NCBI GenBank assembly: GCA_031266615.1
Contig: JAISAR010000049.1
Coordinates: 1-15,462 of the forward strand
Origin: Rickettsiales bacterium
GTDB lineage: Bacteria > Pseudomonadota > Alphaproteobacteria > Rickettsiales > Anaplasmataceae
Length of the DNA: 15,462 nucleotides
Direction: 5' to 3'
A program made the translations under genes and the position numbers. Numbering within the stretch: the first letter of the stretch is position 1; the number at the start of each line of letters is the position of its first letter. Shown here in pieces: positions 13,100-15,462 of this stretch. The notes below the pieces were generated by a model. The model was not told the origin of the DNA. It saw only the letters and a list, made by a program, of their open reading frames with translations, and made no database searches.

Positions 13100-13894
13100 T
13101 TAGTATAAAAATTGCCTATCAAAGATTCTTTCGTCCAGTGAATAATCTTTGTCAAAAAGCAGAGTGATTGTGTTCTCGTGGTCTTTTTGTATCTTTACCT
13201 GTGATATGTGGTGAAACTCCTTGTAATCTGATACTACAAGTGCTGGACGACTTTCCACGTCGTTAATGTCAATTTGCACTATTGTATCACTTGAAATTAA
13301 CGCTCCGTTCCAATGCCTTGGATGATAGCTATTAATAGAGGTCAGTGTAAGTAAGTTTGAGTTTAATGGTAAAATTGGGCCTCCAGCAGAAAAGTTATAT
13401 GCAGTGCTACCTGTTGGAGTAGACAATATTATTCCATCCCCTCTAAATTTTTCTACTTTTAGCTTGTCATTGATAGTAATATTCATTTCTACTATTTGAT
13501 TCGCTTTTCTAAAGACATATACCTCGTTTACTGCTATGTAATGGTATTTCTTGCCACCTATATCTATAGCTTCCATTTTTAACAAAGTGAGCTGAGTTGG
13601 GATTGTGTATTCTATGTTATCAATTAGATCTTCGCTGCGGCTAAAGCACTTATTCATCAGAAATCCAACGTTACCAGTATTTACTCCATATACATGTATG
13701 TTTTTATTTCCTATCACGTAATTATGCAGGGTGCGTAGCATGAAGCCATCACCGCCAACAACTATGAGTAGATCAATTTCAGATTTATTTTCCTCTGTTA
13801 TATTGATAAGATTAAATTTTTGTAACAGCTTGGATACTTCCTGCGATTTTGGTGACTCAGAAGCAACGTAAGCTATATTTTTATATTTATGCAT
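13100..13894 (-). CDS. nadK: NAD kinase
   Basis: NAD kinase phosphorylates NAD+ to NADP+ using ATP or polyphosphate and is the only route to NADP(H). The 264-residue product contains the diacylglycerol-kinase-like GGDG motif (47-50, with catalytic Asp49), NTGNVGFLM (72-80), the NE pair at 123-124, and the long nucleotide-binding stretch GDGIILSTPTGSTAYNF followed by SAGGP (152-173). Length is a little short for the family (about 290) but complete. Its ATG lies 24 nt past the stop of rpmE, so the two are probably cotranscribed. The ribosome-binding site is weak (GGGTG). Confidence 0.95.
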   Translation of the reverse strand: MHKYKNIAYVASESPKSQEVSKLLQKFNLINITEENKSEIDLLIVVGGDGFMLRTLHNYVIGNKNIHVYGVNTGNVGFLMNKCFSRSEDLIDNIEYTIPTQLTLLKMEAIDIGGKKYHYIAVNEVYVFRKANQIVEMNITINDKLKVEKFRGDGIILSTPTGSTAYNFSAGGPILPLNSNLLTLTSINSYHPRHWNGALISSDTIVQIDINDVESRPALVVSDYKEFHHISQVKIQKDHENTITLLFDKDYSLDERIFDRQFLY

Positions 13895-13918
13895 GCTTCA
13901 CCCAGAAAGAAGCAAAAA

Positions 13919-14131
13919 CTAGAAGATACCCCCATATTTGTCATTAAACTTAGCTATTTTGCTAGTTTTGCTTGCCGATCCACTTGTCAAACTTCCAGTC
14001 CATGCAGGGTGGGTTAGAGGATCTCTATCAAGTTTTACCTTATCACCTTCCTTTCCATAAGTGGAACGAGTTTCAAACTCTTGACCATTTGTCATGATTA
14101 TAGTAATTTTATGATAATCAATTTCTGCCAT
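13919..14131 (-). CDS. rpmE: 50S ribosomal protein bL31 (zinc-independent form)
   Basis: A small large-subunit ribosomal protein that bridges the central protuberance to the 30S head. The 70-residue product has the family signature DYHKITIIMTNGQEF (5-19), TRSTYGKEGDKVKLD (21-35), DPLTHPAWTG (37-46) and KIAKFNDKYGG (57-67). There are no cysteines, so this is the C-minus form that does not bind zinc. The N-terminus is slightly shorter than the usual MKKDIHPDY. A near-consensus promoter lies 29-57 bp upstream. It heads an rpmE-nadK unit diverging from fabD. Confidence 0.93.
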   Translation of the reverse strand: MAEIDYHKITIIMTNGQEFETRSTYGKEGDKVKLDRDPLTHPAWTGSLTSGSASKTSKIAKFNDKYGGIF

Positions 14132-14159
14132 TGCTACTTACAACTTCTAGTTAGTTAAT

Positions 14160-14188
14160 ATTCTAGTGGATTCGATTCACTAAGTCAA
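14160..14188 (-). promoter_or_regulatory. Promoter for rpmE-nadK
   Basis: The minus strand carries TTGACT (14188-14183) and TAGAAT (14165-14160), each one base off consensus, with an ideal 17-bp spacer. The predicted leader before the rpmE ATG at 14131 is about 20 nt. Confidence 0.7.
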
Positions 14189-14204
14189 TTATTATTCTAA
14201 AATA

Positions 14205-14233
14205 TTGACAAAAAATAAATAAAGTAGTATACT
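14205..14233 (+). promoter_or_regulatory. Promoter for fabD
   Basis: TTGACA (14205-14210, perfect) and TATACT (14228-14233, five of six) are separated by 17 bp. Transcription would start near 14240, leaving a short AT-rich leader of about 19 nt before the fabD ATG, with no clear Shine-Dalgarno. The -35 box is 16 bp from the -35 of the divergent rpmE promoter. Confidence 0.75.
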
Positions 14234-14258
14234 TGATGAAGAATAAATAATAATTATT

Positions 14259-15239
14259 ATGATTTTTGCTTTCCCTGGTCAGGGCTCTCAGTTTGTAGGA
14301 ATGGGAAGGAGCTTATATAGTGAGTTCTCTGTTGCAAGACAGGTATTTAATGAAGTAGACAGTATACTCAGTAGAAAGTTATCTAGTTTAATTTTTGACG
14401 GTCCTATTGAAGAATTGACCATCACAGAAAATGCTCAGCCAGCTATAATGGCAGTGTCAATTGCAACGCTACGTGTTATGGAGCATGTGTTTGGCAGATC
14501 TCTTTTCTCTGATTGCAACGTTCAGTATGTTTGTGGGCATTCAGTTGGCGAGTATACAGCACTATGCGCTGCAGGAGCATTGACTCTTGAGTCTGCAGTC
14601 AAACTGCTGAAAGTTCGCGGTGAAGCGATGCATGAAGCCTCTCTGAAATGTAAAGGCGGAATGGTTGCATTGCTTGGAGCAGAAATAAGCGAAGTAGAAG
14701 ATGTATTAGAATCAGCCCAAATTGATGGGGTTTGTGAAGTTGCAAACGATAATGGTGGTGGACAGGTAGTGGTAAGCGGCACTGCGGAAGCTCTTGAAAT
14801 GTTATCCGATTTATTCAAAAATTCAAGTGTGAGGAAGCTAATTAAATTGCGAGTTAGTGGGCCTTTTCATTCATCTCTTATGGAACCTGCTGATGAAAAA
14901 CTTTTGGAATTTCTAGAGAACATCATAATAACTCAACCTTTAATTTCCTTTGTATCAAATGTTACAGCCAAAGAAGAAAGTGACCCAGAAATAATAAGAG
15001 CTTTACTTGCTAAGCAGATTATAAGAAAAGTAAGGTGGAGAGAGATGGTTTTGTATATGTTGAGCCGTGGCGCCAATAAATTCGTTGAAATTGGGCCTAA
15101 TAAAGTTTTATCTAATTTAGTCAAAAGAATTGATCAATCTATCAACGTGAAAAATATAAATAGTGTTGGTGATATTGATAGTTTTCTTAATGAATCGTTA
15201 GTGTTGACAGCGGAAAGTCTAGAAGTTAGTTTAAGTTAA
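14259..15239 (+). CDS. fabD: Malonyl-CoA:ACP transacylase
   Basis: FabD moves the malonyl group from CoA to acyl carrier protein, supplying the extender for type II fatty-acid synthesis. The 326-residue product has the N-terminal FPGQGSQ (5-11) oxyanion loop, the nucleophile elbow GHSVGEY (93-99) with catalytic Ser95, the malonyl-binding Arg120, and GPFHSSLM (201-208) with catalytic His204. C-terminal VEIGPNKVLSNLVKR matches the family end. Length is normal, about 310-325. It has its own strong promoter divergent from rpmE. AcpS, which makes the ACP substrate competent, is encoded near the left end of this window. Confidence 0.96.
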   Translation: MIFAFPGQGSQFVGMGRSLYSEFSVARQVFNEVDSILSRKLSSLIFDGPIEELTITENAQPAIMAVSIATLRVMEHVFGRSLFSDCNVQYVCGHSVGEYTALCAAGALTLESAVKLLKVRGEAMHEASLKCKGGMVALLGAEISEVEDVLESAQIDGVCEVANDNGGGQVVVSGTAEALEMLSDLFKNSSVRKLIKLRVSGPFHSSLMEPADEKLLEFLENIIITQPLISFVSNVTAKEESDPEIIRALLAKQIIRKVRWREMVLYMLSRGANKFVEIGPNKVLSNLVKRIDQSINVKNINSVGDIDSFLNESLVLTAESLEVSLS

Positions 15240-15302
15240 AGCGTATAGCTAGCGCAAATAAGGCTGATTGTTAGTTCTACCAATTAAGGGAGGGTAAGAA
15301 AT

Positions 15303-15462
15303 ATGGCAAATATTAACACTAAAGAGTACGACCTAACACTAGGCAGTACCACAGTTAAACTTTTTATTGAAAGTGATGACATAAGTGGAATTAATTTTAT
15401 TAATGTGCATCAAAATGAGGTAACTTCAAAAAAGGCCGGCAAACGCATAATCCAACAATTTG
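15303..15462 (+). CDS. Unidentified gene, 5' part only (cut by window end)
   Basis: An open frame of 53 codons runs from ATG 15303 to the end of the window without a stop. A strong GGGAGG (15288-15293) sits 9 nt upstream, so a real start is likely. The peptide begins MANINTKEYDLTLGSTTVKL and contains NFINVHQNEVTSKKAGKRII. The 'HxNE-T---A' pattern faintly recalls the HDNE zinc-binding strand of some uncharacterised succinylglutamate desuccinylase or M14-like proteins, but too little is present to call. It lies 63 bp after fabD and may be cotranscribed. Confidence 0.65.
   Translation, partial: MANINTKEYDLTLGSTTVKLFIESDDISGINFINVHQNEVTSKKAGKRIIQQF

Overview
The window looks like a chromosomal segment of Wolbachia (Rickettsiales, Anaplasmataceae), an obligate intracellular alphaproteobacterium. 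The evidence is the AT-rich composition with many A/T-ending codons, a short alphaproteobacterial-type prolyl-tRNA synthetase without an editing insert, a bL31 protein without zinc cysteines, scattered degenerate intergenic repeats (including a 'ccccagtgccagctacttggatgaca'-like unit), and a mix of housekeeping genes with lineage-specific membrane and effector-like genes. This assignment comes from recognising gene families and repeat style, not from a database match.

Region 1 (1-5320). A block of four minus-strand genes (mrdA/PBP2, a 443-aa membrane-anchored disordered protein, proS, acpS) is bracketed by two copies of a ~155-bp repeat in inverted orientation. proS and acpS overlap by ATGA and are probably translationally coupled. 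The 443-aa protein has its own good sigma70-like promoter and carries eukaryote-like short linear motifs, so it is an effector candidate.

Region 2 (5311-9080). A ~530-bp gene-free stretch holds a degenerate tandem repeat and a Wolbachia-style dispersed repeat. It is followed by a 1063-aa protein whose HEFVH...EGLAEY signature marks it as a collagenase-like (M9-like) zinc metallopeptidase. Its catalytic domain appears to be interrupted by 27 tandem octapeptide units. It also has a duplicated N-terminal module, an EF-hand-like loop and an RVKR|S furin-type site. This is the most unusual gene here. It ends at a long hairpin shared with the convergent pyrB.

Region 3 (9113-13006). pyrB (pyrimidine synthesis), a small glycine-rich membrane protein, an FbpA-like ferric-iron binding protein, and a four-helix membrane protein that looks internally duplicated.

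Region 4 (13100-15462). rpmE-nadK on the minus strand and fabD on the plus strand diverge from a compact intergenic region with two near-consensus promoters. A gene truncated by the window end follows fabD.

Functionally, acpS and fabD both serve type II fatty-acid synthesis, PBP2 acts in lipid II-dependent envelope or division work, and pyrB, nadK, proS and rpmE are core metabolism and translation. The metalloprotease, the 443-aa protein and the two small membrane proteins are the accessory, possibly host-interacting part.
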